A stretch of 6,387 nucleotides of DNA from Clostridia bacterium (GTDB taxonomy: Bacteria > Bacillota_A > Clostridia > Christensenellales > Aristaeellaceae), in NCBI GenBank assembly GCA_017530275.1, contig JAFXMP010000033.1, forward strand, positions 1-6,387. Reading direction: 5' to 3'. Shown one piece after another: positions 5,747-6,387 of the stretch (positions are counted from its first letter, which is position 1; every line of letters begins with the position of its first letter). Both the position numbers and the translations under genes were made by a program. Below the pieces are notes generated by a model that was not told the DNA's origin, ran no database searches, and saw only the letters and a list, made by a program, of their open reading frames with translations.

Positions 5747-5781
5747 AAAAAAAGGGAGGAAGCCGGGACCGGCTTCCTCCC
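5747..5781 (-). terminator. Terminator of the minus-strand SLH-like gene, shared convergent hairpin
   Basis: A very strong 12-bp stem (5754-5765 GGGAGGAAGCCG with 5770-5781 CGGCTTCCTCCC) has a 4-nt loop. On the minus strand it is followed by TTTTTTTATTT (5753 down), 14 bp after the stop of the SLH-like gene. On the plus strand it lies 15 bp after the fucosidase stop but is followed only by ACACATTTTA, so it may end that transcript weakly too. Confidence 0.9.
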
Positions 5782-5795
5782 ACACATTTTAGGAA

Positions 5796-6387
5796 TTATT
5801 GCAGCATGGAGACCAGCAGCATGATCTGATCGGCTTCTTCGCCGCGGGTAATGGGCTGATCGGTGGTTTCGTTGGGCTCGTCCGCCTGGAGCTGCAGGCC
5901 GATGGCAGCGCCGAACATCACGAAGATTTCGTCGCTCATGCCATGGGTGAGCTCGGTATCGACGGTCAGCCCTTCGGGCACCAGCCCGTACTGGCCCAGA
6001 TACTCCATGGCTTCCTCGGCGGCGTTGGGGCTGCCGCCGATGATCACGTACAGCGCGCCGTAGAGGTCGCCCGCCGTGGCGGTTTCGTCCACGCCGAAGG
6101 TATCTTCGCTTCTGGCGGCCATCAGGCTCTCTTCAAATACGAACCGGACGGCGTCATAGAATTCGCTGCCCTCGGGCACGTCGGTCAGTTCCACCTGGGA
6201 AGCGTCCACCGCGCCGAAGGGGTTCAGGATCACGTCGAAAAGCTCCGCGTTGGCGTAGATGGCGGCGGCGCTGCCGGCGGTGGAATGGACGCCGTTATCC
6301 CACGCCTTCTGATACATTGCCACGGCGGCCTGCACGGATTCGGGGGTCACGGCCTTGAGCTGCTTCATGTATTCCAGGTTTTTATCC
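5796..6387 (-). CDS. C-terminal part of a protein with degenerate SLH-like repeats (5' end outside window)
   Basis: The minus-strand frame is open to the window edge (last whole codon at 6386), giving 196 visible residues. The Met at 6368 has no Shine-Dalgarno and is preceded in frame by DKNLEY, so it is probably internal. Residues about 68-117 fit an S-layer homology domain: TDVPEGSEFYDAVRFV, then SLMAARSEDTFGVDETAT and ALYVIIGG, matching the usual FxDV..W..DAV.yv...Glm.G.....F.P...tTR.....lyr.aG pattern. The TR motif is replaced (TAGDL). About 122-163 looks like a second, weaker repeat, and 170-189 holds PITRGE, typical of a third. SLH repeats usually anchor secreted proteins to cell-wall polymers. 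The sequence is acidic and Ala-rich. The catalytic or exposed part, if any, lies outside. The SLH call is pattern recognition by eye and moderately secure; the gene itself is well supported, with a terminator 14 bp downstream. Confidence 0.75.
   Translation of the reverse strand, partial: DKNLEYMKQLKAVTPESVQAAVAMYQKAWDNGVHSTAGSAAAIYANAELFDVILNPFGAVDASQVELTDVPEGSEFYDAVRFVFEESLMAARSEDTFGVDETATAGDLYGALYVIIGGSPNAAEEAMEYLGQYGLVPEGLTVDTELTHGMSDEIFVMFGAAIGLQLQADEPNETTDQPITRGEEADQIMLLVSMLQ

Noticed and set aside
4956..5783. Antisense frame of about 275 codons opposite the fucosidase
   Set aside because: It runs through the 5754-5781 terminator and opposite conserved GH29 motifs, and shows no protein family features.

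Overview
The window reads as chromosomal DNA from an anaerobic, fermentative member of the Bacillota, most likely a gut-type Clostridia. The grounds are an acetate kinase gene, strong GGAGG-type ribosome binding sites, T-tracted hairpin terminators, a transporter and fucosidase for host- or plant-type glycans, and a protein end that resembles S-layer homology (SLH) repeats. GC looks moderately high (mid-50s percent by eye). No taxon can be fixed from sequence reading alone.

Layout: (1) 1-683, the 3' part of ackA (+), ending at a strong hairpin terminator (705-734). (2) 762-1256, a short-chain flavodoxin (+), closely following that terminator with no visible promoter of its own. (3) 1310-1795 on the minus strand, an unrecognised 161-residue single-pass membrane protein. 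It has its own promoter (TTTACG-17-TATAAT on the minus strand, with a perfect 12-bp palindrome in the spacer) and its own terminator (1251-1300). (4) 1796-2051, a divergent control region holding the minus-strand promoter, a cluster of CGACAGC repeats at helical-turn spacing, and a near-consensus extended -10 promoter (1986-2014) for the plus-strand operon. (5) 2052-5738, a three-gene operon: a GPH-family sugar:cation symporter, an S33-type alpha/beta hydrolase, and a GH29 alpha-L-fucosidase without a signal peptide. A terminator-like hairpin with six T's lies between the last two genes and abuts the fucosidase ribosome binding site. (6) 5747-6387, the C-terminal end of a minus-strand protein with degenerate SLH-like repeats, with its own terminator.

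How the genes may work together: the symporter would import a small fucosylated sugar or glycoside, the hydrolase could remove an ester-linked group from it, and the cytoplasmic fucosidase would release L-fucose. This is inferred from gene order and families; the substrate is not visible in the sequence. The acetate kinase would serve energy conservation from fermentation but is not part of this operon.

Nothing here is clearly a new biological system. The observations most worth a second look are the hairpin between hydrolase and fucosidase, the phased repeats between the divergent promoters, the palindrome inside the minus-strand promoter, and the Cys in place of the first Gly of the hydrolase nucleophile elbow.
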